Shown here piece after piece: positions 50,020-62,125 of a stretch of DNA of 64,000 nucleotides. Both the position numbers and the translations under genes were made by a program. The notes beneath the pieces were generated by a model, which saw only the letters and a list, made by a program, of their open reading frames with translations, was not told where the DNA came from and did no database searches. Source of the stretch: Carallia brachiata (lineage: Eukaryota > Streptophyta > Magnoliopsida > Malpighiales > Rhizophoraceae). Where the stretch lies: positions 620,001-684,000 of the forward strand of contig JADCRB010000114.1 in assembly GCA_021464245.1 (NCBI GenBank), read 5' to 3'. The stretch's first letter is position 1. Each line of letters starts with the position of its first letter.

Positions 50020-51080
50020 CAATTATCTTGGACAACTAAATATGGAGAGAGTCTAAATGTAAAATTTATTATTTAACTTGTAGATGGATTCAGCTCGAAA
50101 CTTCCTCTATTCGAGTATAAAATCATACTTCCCCTTGTGCTTTTAGGTCGGGCCCCTCAGCCAAGCTCTGGCGGCCGCCACCTGAATTCATATAGCTCAT
50201 CTCATCAGAAAATCCTCGTTTTTTTTTTTTTTTTTCATATCAACTTAAAATGATGATTGTGAGAAGTCTTTTTCCACCATCAGGACACCGTTTTGATTTT
50301 TCTTGGCATCATCTTGTTATTTGTGGCATTTTGATTGGAAGAGAAGAGTTTATTCCTGATCAAAACTACTGCTTTGATAGTCTCAGTAAAAGGGTTTGTA
50401 GAAAAACTGACAAGAGACAATTGTACTGTTCGGAGATTGGGAGAATTTAGAAATCTTGATGACGTTCTAATTATGTTGATGGTATATTGTGGATCATATG
50501 GGATTTATTCTGCTACTAAACCTGTCCTGCATGTTTGTTGGAGCAAATCCGAGATTGTTGGGCATGATCCCTCTCCACTGCCATTTTCCTCAACCAACTC
50601 AAGATCAAAAGACAGACATGTCAATGTTGCTATCCTTTCGTTTAATTTTCTTGTAGCAATGATGCTATCTCTCTACATGTTTGTTATTGCTCGCACTAAT
50701 GTGTCACTGATGTAGTCTGCAGCAGTTAATTGTGCCATTACTGTCTTGTTTGTTTAATTATGCAGCTAAAAAATTATCGGTCGATGGGTTTAGTCGTAGC
50801 TGTTGAGGCAGACAAAATCTCTGAATTCCGAAAGCTGCTGCACTCTTTGATTGATGAATCCTGAAAACCTTGTGATAGTGCAAATTTGTTTAGTACTTTG
50901 CCAAGTCTTCAGGTGATCTTTGCTTTAATGTGCGTTGCAATTTTGGCAACGGCCTCAAATGTTGTTTTTTTTTTTTATTTTTAATTTTTGGTTAATTGTT
51001 TTTGATTGAGACTCAAACTTGAGACTTCAGTTTAAAGACTTCTCTAGTGAGCAATAATTTGCATTGCTGCTGGCTGAAGC
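50020..51080 (+). pseudogene. Duplicated 3' end of BCCIP
   Basis: Positions 50766-50864 repeat the 99-base last exon of BCCIP with the same acceptor (TTATGCAG), the same length and a stop (TGA instead of TAA). It encodes LKNYRSMGLVVAVEADKISE. The similarity extends upstream to about 50635, matching intron 7 from about 48030, and downstream through the 3' untranslated region (GCAATTTTGGCAAC near 50937 and 48340). No earlier BCCIP exons are seen. The segment 50250-50630 is open in places (unrecognised, containing KLTRDNCTVRRLGEF), but I cannot assign it and do not call it a gene. Confidence 0.75.
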
Positions 51081-53300
51081 AACTATAATGGAACAATCTC
51101 TGGTGTGAATTATATTGTTCTATATCAATTTAAGGTCAACTATTGCCAGTAGTGAACCTTTTGAATTTGTTTTGCGAGGAAAATTGTTTTTACCTGGAGG
51201 ACAGCCCAGTGGCTGATGTTTGTCATTGTTATATGCGTTCATTGTTACATCATAGCTTTAGGCTTCTGCGTCAAAGGAATCAGAACTGCTGTGTGTTTTT
51301 TCAAGTTGCCTCATGATAAGAATTTAATCATAATACTAGATCGAGAGAAAACTAATGGTAAATGAGATGAACAATATTAATCGATTCCAAATCATTGTTA
51401 TTCCCAGAACTAAAATTAGATTGTGTTTAAACAACAATTATCTTAAATACATACAATTGAGTTAGAGTTGTCTTAAAGAAAAAAAAAAAAAAACTAATAT
51501 GTCATCTCAAATCAGAAAAAGAACCAGATTTGAAAATTTAGGGTCAATTTAACTCGGCCCACGAGTCACCCCATAGCTATATATATAATAAGAGTAAAAT
51601 AAAAGATTGTAAAATAAAAGATTGTACCATGAGACCAAAAAAAAAAAAAAAGCATTTCAACTATGAATTTTGTGCGCAAATTCATAGTTTCAACTATTTT
51701 GAATATGAAATTAATGAATTTTTTTTTTTGAAAAAGAAACCACGTTTATTATTTTATTTTATTTTAATTGTTACTTATTACTTTATTTATATATGCACAT
51801 TATATGTAAAAGCTTATTACGGATGCATACAATTTGTTTCTACACATTATAAAAACATATAAATTTCATTTAAAATTCACATATTTTTGATTTATTACAT
51901 ACTTTTAACTATTGTATACTAATTTTAGAACATTATTTTATATAAATCTAAATTTTCATATTTTATACTTATGCTATTTTCCGAATTTCATACATAAAAT
52001 AATATATACACACATACAATACATACATATGTTATATGTAATATAAATAAAAATATAAAAATACGACATATAAAAATTTAGTTATTAGTCATATATTTTA
52101 TATACCTATACACTTTTAATAAAAATTAATGTATAAAACAAATAATAAAGTATTTTCACTTATTTCAATATTTAATAAAAAATTAATTTCAAAAAATAGT
52201 ATGTCAATCTATTGTGGAAGCTTAACTCAACTTGAATTCGAGTAACCTGAATCTAAAATAACTTAAAATAATTTATTTTAGAGATAATCTACATGCGAAA
52301 TAACCCGACTTGAATTCACCAGGCAACCTCAATTATTTGGCTTAACTTTTCATTTTTAAAAAGGAGAGAAAATAGTATTTGGTTAAATTTTTTATTCTGT
52401 TTTTTGGCGTTTCGTTTTGCCTCAAATAGCAGTTTGTTGAAAAAGTAACAGCAGATTGCTTTTTGAGAGAAATTGCAATTTATAGCATTTTGATTGATTA
52501 AATTACCCTCAAGAACAATAGTTTAATTCTTTTGCTAGTTGTTTTCATTTCTTTTAATTTTCTAAGAAATAATAAAAAAATTGGGTTAAATAATTAGATA
52601 TTTCAAAAAAAAGGATTTCATATTTTTTTTCTTTTTTTATGGATTTACAAAAAAAATTTATAGTGCATTTTAAAAATAAAGATATATTATCTAAAATATT
52701 TATTTTACTATTCTTACAACAATTAGTGAGTGTTAGTTTAAATGAACATTCAATTTCATTTTATTTATTAACAATTATAATCAGTAATAACAATCGGTAA
52801 TCAATAATTAAAAATAAATAACAATAACAACAATCATCAAAAGTAAAATCAAACAGGACTTTATAACATAACTGCCAATTATAGTAAAATTGAACTTGCA
52901 ATTCTCTCTCTCTCTCTCTTTTTAAGTATTCCCACTTTATAATGTTTCGTTTTTTCTTTTTTAAATAACTAGAGTAATCATGATACGTAGTATGGACTAT
53001 GGAGACTTTTAAAATAACTACAGTTTTGGTGTGTTTTATTCAAGTTTGTGATAATCTTTTTTTTTTCTTGTTCACTTATTCAAGAAGATAATCTTTGATT
53101 ATAAAGTTGTTTGCTAAAATATTAGTAAAACCTACTGGATCTGTTATTGGAAATGTTAAAAATTATGTTTACTTCATTGGAATTTATATTTCATCATATT
53201 TCAATTTTTTTTCCAATCTTATCGAAGCTACTAAAGTGTGTGAAGAAAAAACAATTATCGTTTTTTTTGTAAGGTTTGGTGCAACTAGCCAAACGAGTCA
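51081..53300. other. AT-rich spacer, no gene seen
   Basis: Low-complexity A/T DNA with TATA/ATAC runs near 51960-52150 and a (CT)n run near 52902-52920. The open frames at 51629-51862 and 53095-53313 are of low complexity and are not supported. Confidence 0.5.
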
Positions 53301-53309
53301 ACTTAAAAA

Positions 53310-53510
53310 ATAGGGCGGTGTGCGAACCCCCTCCTGGGCCTGTGGGGGCGCACCCTGACCTCTCAGACTAAATGCCCCCTTTTTTGTTTTTTTTTTTGGT
53401 TCTTAATAAAAGCTTGGGGGAGGATGGGGCAGGGGCAAGGATGAGGCAAGGGCTCAGACTCCCACCTTCCAAATGGAAATAAGGCCCAATCACAATCTGC
53501 TAGAAAGCAG
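53310..53510. other. GC-rich island in AT-rich DNA
   Basis: Within very AT-rich surroundings, 53315-53385 carries GGGCGGTGTGCGAACCCCCT and a GC-rich sequel, and 53410-53480 is G-rich. Read on the minus strand, GGGGGTTCGCACACC resembles a pol III B box, so a SINE is possible. I cannot assign it firmly. Confidence 0.35.
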
Positions 53511-54023
53511 CTGGTTCAAACCAGTATCATTTTCGAAAAGGAAAAGTTGCATGGCCCATATAATTTGGTGGCCAAACGTTTTTTTAGATTCACATTTTAT
53601 GCAATAAATATCATATTTTATATCACTGTAATAATAAAAAATAATATAAAAAAAGTATTATTATTTTTTTTATTCATATTTTTTAATTACGGTTGTACAA
53701 AATATGTATCCAATTGTATAAATTAAATGTTGTCAGGCTGCAATTTGGCCAACAATGTATGGCCATGTAATGGTACCCAGAAAAATAAGATTCAAGATGC
53801 TTAGCCCATGACCTTTGTTAAGGTCATGGATAAGCCGTCAAGGCAACAAGAGGATGGTAGCTAATAGAGATCTAATTGAGACCAAATTAAGCATTGTTTA
53901 TTAATTTTAAGTCTAAATTCTAGACTTTTTAATATTGGTGATTCACTAGAATTAGGATTGTTATAGATTTACCTTACATATTTGTCTTCTGAGGTTCTGA
54001 TATCAAAAAGAAGCTAACGGGGA

Positions 54024-54418
54024 TTGGAATATCTTAGAGGAAGACTAACGGGGAACCTCAATTACGCTATTAATTATGCCATTGATTGCGAAAATCATTG
54101 TTTCCCGTTAGCAGGACGAGTGAAAAATGAGTTGCATCTTCTCCTTCTGGAAGATTACGAGAAATGCAAATGGGCTGAAAAGAAGATAAAAAAATTTCAC
54201 CAACATGGTTGAAGGCACGGATGAGTTTTGGGCCTCTTGAGACTCTTCAAGAGTATGTGTGGTTCTCAGGACATGTATCCACTCTATTGAGATATAGAGT
54301 TCAAAATCACGAGATCATATCGAGATCTTCTTCGCCTCAGCCCCTATACAAAGCCTCATCAGTCCATGCTAAGTCCAGTCTAGTAACATTCAAGGGAATG
54401 AGTCCAGAATACAGCTAA
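54024..54418 (+). pseudogene. Fragment of an F-box gene (C-terminal half)
   Basis: This is related to the C-terminal part of the F-box gene at 58659. LLLLEDYEKCKWAEKKI near 54140 corresponds to LLLVLEDHKKGKWAEQNI there. VWFSGH corresponds to VWFLMNGE, and SLVTFKGMSPE corresponds to TLVTFKGMRLE at the end. The matching pieces lie in different frames (54024-54212 and 54209-54418), and no F-box or N-terminal half is found upstream. It is probably a truncated tandem copy and not functional. Confidence 0.7.
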
Positions 54419-54419
54419 T

Positions 54420-57400
54420 GCTCTTTTTTTTTTTTTTTTTTTTGAAATTAGGATTGAAATTTATACAGTTCAGGTGACTACTAGACTTTGTGGCTACATC
54501 TTTAAACTTCTTTATTGTTGAAACATTTCAAAACATGTGATCTATTACTAATTTAAAATAGTTGAGCTTCTCCTCATCCTCCCTTTTTTGGTTTTTTTTG
54601 GGACTGCATGATAATGTATTTTTGATGTGTTACCTCAAAGACTAGGAAGAATACCCAAACTTCTCATACCTATCGTCCAAGTCCATGTCCTAGCAAAGCT
54701 CAGAACCAATGCTCAGGCACTCCACCAAATCTTATGCTCTCATGCTGTTGCAAATGCCTTAAATTATTAATCCTCACTAAATCCACGCTACCAGATTCCC
54801 CCCACAATTCTATTATTTCCCATAGCTTAGGACATGCCTGTAGGCTATGGTACTTCACTTATAGAAATTTCTCACTACATTGTAATTTTAGATATAAGAA
54901 TGAATAATATCTTTCTTACTTTGATTGAAGTTAGTAGTTTTTTATTTTTATTTCTATTAAAACTCCAGCCACCTCTCTCTCTAACCTGCTCTCTCTATAT
55001 TTCTCTTTAAAGGAAACCTACAAACTCCAACCACCTCCTTCCTCCCCCTCTCCTCTTCTCTTTCTCTCCACCACCCCTTCTGGCCTCTAACCTATCTGCT
55101 TTCCTTCCCTCCTCTTCTTTATATCTTATTTCATTTCTCTGGCATGTTAGTTTTGTTTAGATCTAGCTCCATGAAGGACACCAAAGACCCTCTTGTCGCT
55201 GGATCTAGGTTCGACGCAATACCGGCGTCATTTTCGCCCTCCTTGCCGTCTTCGCTGACACCAGTGCCACCGCATCCACCACCGTCAGCGACGACACTGC
55301 CATGCCGCTACCACTACCACCGTCGCTCGGGACTATTCTGGTGCAGTTGAACATGACATGGCTAATGTTGCAGACGCAACCTCCACCACTCGCTGCCATC
55401 CTCAGCCACTGCTGCTAATCATACTGCTAGCTCCGCCTTTCTTGCCATTGGGTTTTAGGATGTGTTTGGTTGTTGTATTTCGAGAAAGAAACCTTGTTGT
55501 ATTTAGGTTTTATTGTGGTTCTTATAGGATATATTTGGAAATGGTTGTCAAGTATATTTTTGTCGTAAGTCTGTCGATTTGCAGTATATGCTGCTATATG
55601 CAGTTTTATCATAATAAAATAGATCTGTCTGATACTTCAATTTTAGGTAGATTTATGTTGGTTCTTTCTTGGTTAGGTGGTTAAGTCAAAAAAATTGTCG
55701 AGTTAGTTCATAGTCTTTTTGACCTAATCAATTATAACTATTTGTTTGTCTTCTATTTTTTGTTCATGCAGGTTTCTCCAACACTTTCGTATTAAAATTA
55801 TGTACGGAATCGAATGGGATAGTACTTTTTTGAGTCACTAACTCTCAATTTTGAAAATTTTAGACACTAACTTTAAAAAAATTTAATTAAGTCAAAACTA
55901 TTTAAAATTAGCACACAATTGGGTTACGGTCAATTTGCATGTTATCTGTGACTTGGATACTTATGTAGCATTAGCTGTGAGTCAACAACATTTGATGATG
56001 TTGAAAAAAAAAATTCTCGCACCTCATGAGTGGATCAAAATTGGGTGACGTGGACCAAAGTTTTTCTCTCTCTTCTTCATTTTCTTTTTTTTTTTGATCG
56101 AACTCTTCGCTCTCTTCTCTCTCTTTCCTCTTCTCTTCTATAATTTTTATATTATATTTTATTAATCTTATTAAAAAGAAAATATAATAATTTTTGTATT
56201 ATATTTTATCAATCTTTTGAAAAAAAAATATAATAATTTTTGTATTATATTTTATCAATTTTACTATAAAAATAATTAAACTTGTTGTAGTATATATATT
56301 TCTTCTGTGTATCATATTCTGTGTACCAAACTTTTTCGTATTGAATAACAGTGCTATCAGTACTAAAGAAAATGGTCGCTAGTGATAGTCTGTGGGATTG
56401 CCAGTATCACATTCATCAATCCAAAGCTTACGGACCTTCACCAAACCAACCTGACCATACAATTCACTAGGTTCTTACAATTCACTGGTTTATTTTTTTT
56501 TTTTTTCTGTTTTAAGAATAATTAAAGAAAAAGGGGGAATAAAAGTTGAAAGCAGTGATCCAATCACGAAGACCTTGTATCTATCCATTAATGAGCAGTG
56601 AGTGTGTTTTTACAACAATTTCACTTATTAATATGATTCTTCTCTAAGTTATGGTTAGATATTGTCCCAGCACAATATATCTCTATCGAGTCCGACAAGT
56701 AGGATATAAAAAATAGTTATAAATTAATTATAAGAATGAATTTAATCTTTAAAAAATTTTTTTAAAAAAATTAAATTCTATACGTACTTAAGATTACCCT
56801 AAATGATTTCAATATTACTTTAAACCTTGTTTTGAATTTTTATTTCAAAAAATTTAATTCGCTAAAAAAAATTTTTATTGCCTATGTCTCTTTTTATGTC
56901 TTCCTAGTTTTCTCATACCACTATTTTACCAACTAAACTATCTTCTATGATTAATAATTGAAAAAAAAAATGCACACAATACTAATTCAAGACTGATTTT
57001 TCAGACGCTAGATGTTTGAGGAATCAAACTTTGAGTTGGCCCTTTTCATCAATGCAACAGTCCTTAAATAATGTGAAATCTTAATCTCATTATTAAATTT
57101 GAAAATTGAGATTCAAGAAATTTAAGCACCATCTGACAAACTTTGTTTGGTTTAGGCCATCACCATGTATTAGGTCCTTAATCTACTTAATAGTTACTTT
57201 TTCAATATATTTTAAAAAATAATTACATGTTTTTTACTTCATGCCCGGCCGTAATCTTATTTTGAGTCTTAAAAATAAGAATAAATCATAAGTGCTGTCT
57301 ACCGTCTCGTTAAAGAGTACTGTAATTCAGTATATATAGATTACGAAATGACCCGATGAGATGACTCCTGACTTTGGTGCACGGGTTCACGACGCGAAAA

Positions 57401-58658
57401 ACCAAAAAACAAAAGGCCCGATGGTTAGCCACAATCTTTATTCTTGTAGACTGAAGTTGTGGCCTTTTGGGTTACCTATATACAACGCAAATCTTACATT
57501 AAAATTTATTTATTTATTAAAAATAATTTATTTTTATAAAATATTTTTTAAAAAATATTTTTAATAAAAATAATAATTTTATCTTATTATTCATTTAAAA
57601 TACACTTTACATTTTTCTTAAAAATAATTTCATATTAAAATAAACGTAAGTTATTTTTTTAAAATTTTAAAAATTTTTTTAAATTTTTTAAAAAATTTTT
57701 GTTAACGGCTCATTTTACATAAAATAAACATTAAAATATTAAAAAAATTTATAAAATATTTTATTACAAATAAACACACTTTTATTTACGATATAAAATA
57801 TTTTTTTACAAACAAACACACGTTTATTTACGAGTGTCAAGCAACAAGGTCGTCGTAGGTTTTGACGAGCCGGCAACGAAGGAGGAACCCCTCATCAGCT
57901 CGTGACCGACACTCGTCCAGCTTCGTGCATGTACGCTTCGCATTCTCTTCTTCTGCTCCTCTTCTTCTTCTGTTTATTTATTTATTTATTTTTTTTGTTG
58001 GAGCCCCAAAAAATTTAAAGATATAACTGAAATTTCAGCTTCTATAAAAATTCCAGCTTTCAGATAAGGGAACGCGAGATTGGTCGACCCGACGGGATCT
58101 GAACTGTCAATTACAGTTAATGATCGTGATCTTCATCTTGTTTCAAGTGCAACTAAAGGTTCAGAATTCCCTGCGTCTACCAATTTTGCGTCCCCTATTA
58201 TTAATCTTGTTTTCTTACCTGCTGAATATTTTTTGTATTTGGGAATCAAGAATTGAGAAAAAGGATTGAAACAAAAAGAAAATTAGTTGTTGCAAAAATT
58301 CAACGTTTTTGTTTCCTTCTACCTATTCAAAAAAACCCATCTATCACTTTAATTTTTTTGGTCTTTGAAGGAGTGGGTATCTATTGAAATTAATCCATAT
58401 TCATTACAAATTAGGATTCAGTATTCTGGCAATTTCTTTAATATGGACAGTTGGATGAAGGAATTCAACAAAAAGTAAAGAAAACAAATAAATTTTTCAA
58501 ATACTATTAAATAGATTATATAATTACTTGTTATTAATTATATAAAATTTCATATAATTTTAGCTCTAATAGTAATATCATAGTTAATTGAACTCTATAT
58601 GTAACAGCGTCTAATAATTTATTTATTTATTTATTTTTTTTTTCAGTCAACAAGAAAA
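54420..58658. other. Spacer upstream of the F-box gene
   Basis: It contains the second copy of a dispersed repeat (54960-55830) and AT-rich DNA with short imperfect repeats near 57740-57835. The stretch 57840-58658 is probably the promoter and 5' leader of the F-box gene. I see no other gene. The open frames at 55144-55684 belong to the repeat. Confidence 0.5.
54960..55830 (+). repeat. Dispersed repeat of about 1 kb, copy 2
   Basis: Same orientation and layout as 34800-35910: CT-rich leader, GC-rich triplet-rich middle, T/G-rich tail, and an end near TCGTATTAAAATTATGTACG. See copy 1 for interpretation. Confidence 0.55.
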
Positions 58659-59842
58659 ATGATGGATACCCACCACTACTGCTCCTTATGGCATTTGCCC
58701 AGCAACAAGAAGAACCCTGCCCCAAGACTCGTAAGATCCATAACCAGCATATCCACCACTTTGGTTTCCACGGCAGAGTCACTCATAAGTTTCATCTTAA
58801 CAAGAACCAATAAAGCCAAAAGCAACAGCTCAAATCATGGAGAAAAACACTTGTTGCTGCCAGCGGACATCATGGTAGAGATATTCTGTCGGTTGGATGC
58901 GCAGACTTTGCTCAAATTGAAGTCTGTGTGCAAGCAATGGCGTGCGTCGATTGATGATCCGAACTTTGTGCAGGAGCATGCAAGTCGAGCGCCCCTTGTG
59001 ACGCATTGTCAAGACGAAAAAGCTCAAGAAACTTTCAAACGTATCACCTCCTTCGATGGGCTGATATTGGAATTCAAAAGCAGCAATGGCTCCCAAAGAA
59101 AGTATTGCGTCAGGAACCCCACAATTCGTAGAGTGTTTGATTTACCCGATCCACAGCAGAATAATGCATTCATGGGCATCTCTTATGCTCCCTCCTCTTG
59201 TTGCTACAAAGTATTCTCTGTCCATGTCGAGCAGGATAAAACCAAGACCGCTGGAATCGAAGCCCTTACACTTGGTTGTGTTGACGAGCCATCATGGAGG
59301 TCTCTCGATGCTTCTCTGCGCGAAATTATTATGAGCATTATCATCTCATTTCCGTAATGTGCTGCAAAGAGATTGTCCACTTTTATTCAAAACGATGGCT
59401 TGGATCAAAAGATTTTGAGATAGTGTCTCTCGACATGGACAAAGAGCGTTTTACAAGTACTAGAGTGCCAAGGAGATTTTTCTCCGATTCCTAAACCAAA
59501 GTCTGTACCATTGGCTATACTGATCATCGGAATCTGTGGTATCTGTCATTGGCAAAGATCGTTGCAGATGAACTACTTTTACTTGTGTTAGAAGATCACA
59601 AGAAGGGCAAATGGGCTGAACAGAATATCACAATTCCGTTGGTAACATTCATGAAGATGGCTCAGCCTTATTGTGCTTCCCCACAGCATGTGTGGTTCTT
59701 GATGAATGGAGAACTTAAAACGTACTGTATTAAAACCAAGCAGATGATAAATACGAAACCTCCACCCCCAGGAAAGAAAAAATTGTTCGATGCTAAAGAC
59801 ACATTGGTGACTTTTAAGGGAATGAGGTTAGAAGAAAACTGA
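58659..59842 (+). CDS. F-box protein (frame break plus in-frame stop)
   Basis: F-box proteins bring substrates to SCF ubiquitin ligases by binding SKP1. An N-terminal F-box at residues about 64-108 (LLLPADIMVEIFCRLDAQTL then LKLKSVCKQWRASIDD) is followed by an F-box-associated-type region (RNPTIRRVFDLP, GISYAPSSCCYKVFSVHVEQ, SWRSLDASLRE). The first frame ends at 59357. Coding clearly continues in another frame from about 59327 (YYEHYHLISVMCCKEIVHFY), consistent with loss of one T (GAAATTATTATG for GAAATTTATTATG). That second frame meets TAA at 59492 and then runs on to a TGA at 59840-59842 with family-like sequence (GYTDHRNLWYLSL, LEDHKKGKWAEQN, LVTFKGM). Joined, it would be about 390 residues, a normal size. 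It may be a pseudogene, but the frameshift is of the same kind as in neighbouring genes. The exact substrate is unknown. Confidence 0.78.
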
Positions 59843-61189
59843 TGATCTGAGTTGAAAAACTTGAATTCCTTTTCCAGCATTTGCTTTTACTTTCTTCTTT
59901 GCTTTCCATCCATTTGAAGGGAAATCGAGAAGTCTAATGAAACAGTAGATGTTATTTTATAGTTTTTTTGTGCTTTTCGCTTCTTTTCGTGCACTTGTAT
60001 TTTGTCATCTTTTTGGATCAAGAAGTAGTAATGTTATATTTTGTTTGGTATCATCTGAGGATACTTTTAATTAGATTTCGTGGGAGCAGCAAGGAATGCA
60101 AATAGTGAAGCAGAATTTGCATACACCGAAATCATGAGAGGGAGGAGATTATTTAAAGAGCAAAACTAGAAAATTTATCTTTTGCAAGTCCACTGGAAGA
60201 AATGATTTCATGAAACTATGCTTAACTTGCATGTTGATAGATTGCGAAATTTTCTAGAGATTGAGCTTTTTTTTTTTTTTTTATTAGAAATAAGAAAGCA
60301 GAGATGGCACCCTACAACTCATTAAGGAGAATTGCGTCATTTTACCATTGCACTAATGCACAATGAGTAACAAAAGTTATCAAATCACTTTTACAACTGT
60401 ACGTCTCACTGAATGTCTTGACAGAAATTCTAACTTCTGATCTTTTACCATGAACTAGTCTCCCTGGCCACTGAATCACAACAAAAAGTGTGGTTGCTTG
60501 AGCTTTGCTGACATAGTGCTGGTGTACCACAGGCCGCTTTTGAGATTGTGATTAGCTAAGCAAATTAAAATTACAAGAGTGAAGCGAAATCAAATTGCGA
60601 CACCACATTATGATTCATTACCCACTTTTTTAAAATAAATCGGCTTCGATCAAAAGATCATGATTTATTGCCGTTTGACCTGAACAAAAATTGACTTGCA
60701 AGTGTTATCATGCCATATATGACAAGGGTTTTCTTTCCAATTGGCATAATTTTGGACTATTAAATACAGCAATAATTGTCCATCATTGGCAGATATGGCG
60801 AAAGATGAACTACCTATTATATCGGGTTCATAAAATTGCAAGGAAAATGGACTGGAGAGAAAATTCCAACACCCTTGCCATTCCCGAAGGAGAATCCGGA
60901 GCTGTAGGAAAAGCCATCTTTTGAGGAACCCCAAAAAAGGGTGTTTTCAGCTTTCTTGCGCTTGCCAATGGTCTGTGAAATTCTGGGAAGAAGAAACTGC
61001 AGTTAGTTTACAATATCGAAACTCATGGTCAAGTCGTCGCCACCCCCAAGGACAAAGATATTCTGATCAGTTCATTACAGCTTGGTAACCTTCACAGGAA
61101 TGGGACCAAATGTGTTATTTTTTTTAATTAATTGAAAACAGAACGTACAGGATAGTTGTTTGATCAGTGGATTTTCGAATTTTCTGGGC

Positions 61190-61560
61190 CGCTTGGGATC
61201 TCTATGGCTATTGGTGCAAAGCAATTTATACGGCCCTTAAAATAGCATGGGAACGAGGTATCGGTGGGTTTTTATTGGACTGGTTCTATGCTGGCTCTTC
61301 AAAACCAAACTAAAGATGACTGGCAGCTGGATCTGTTTGCTGAGTGCTTAGATTTGATGCAAAACTCCTGCACATGTGATCTTCAGCATGCCTTGAGGGA
61401 AGCAAATTTTTGTACCAACTTCATAGCTAATATTGAGATTAACTCTGACATTTCCTTTCAAGTTTGGGACACTCCTCTGCCAAGTATTCAGACTCTTCTT
61501 CATATAAATCTGATTGCAGTGACAATGTCAAGCAAAGGCACGATCACCTAGTGTTTATTT
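61190..61560 (+). mobile_element. Decayed LINE-type RNase H fragment
   Basis: The plus strand encodes remains of the same RVT_3-type domain as at 42420: ALKIAWERGIGGFLL near 61228, then in another frame SMLALQNQTKDDWQLDL, LQHALREANFCTNFIANI and VWDTPLPSIQTLL. Frame changes show it is dead. No reverse transcriptase precedes it. Confidence 0.65.
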
Positions 61561-61944
61561 GCTCTGTTTTTGTTCTTTATTTTTCCAGTCTTGATTTCAC
61601 TTTTTTTAAGTTCTTCGCCATCAAAAAATATCTAGATAATCTTATCTTCCAGTTTTATCTATTATGATTCTCAATGGATAATTTCACTTTATTTTATGTG
61701 GTTTATTACACAGTTTAATATTAAATTATAATAAATTAGTCATGTAATTTATTTAATAATATATAATAATTTATTTATTTTTTTAATAATATTTTAATTA
61801 TTTAATAATTTATATCATTTTATTATTACTTAAATATTATTATTTAATTTTTTTTAATTTTATTTCTTTCTGGTTGAAACATCTAATAAGACCAAGTTTT
61901 TCTCTAAACTGCCATTAAAAATATATATGTATGTATTTGTCATT

Positions 61945-62125
61945 GACATTTTTTTATTATTTTATACATATCAATCACCATCGGCTTTTATGTCATAATA
62001 TACACTGCGCATGCGGCTTGAGGAGGTAGTAAACATATATGTATATATACGTTATTAATATTTTTTTATTATTTTATACATATCAATCACTATAGACTTT
62101 CATGTCATAATATACACCGCGCCTG
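61945..62125. repeat. Tandem duplication, about 111-bp period
   Basis: TTTTTTATTATTTTATACAT followed by ATCAATCAC.AT then TCATAATATACAC.GCGC occurs at about 61948-62012 and again at about 62059-62122. Confidence 0.85.

Noticed and set aside
60541..60934. 77- and 89-codon frames on both strands
   Set aside because: Unrecognised and overlapping; possibly part of the retroelement remnant that ends at 61560, but no domain is visible.
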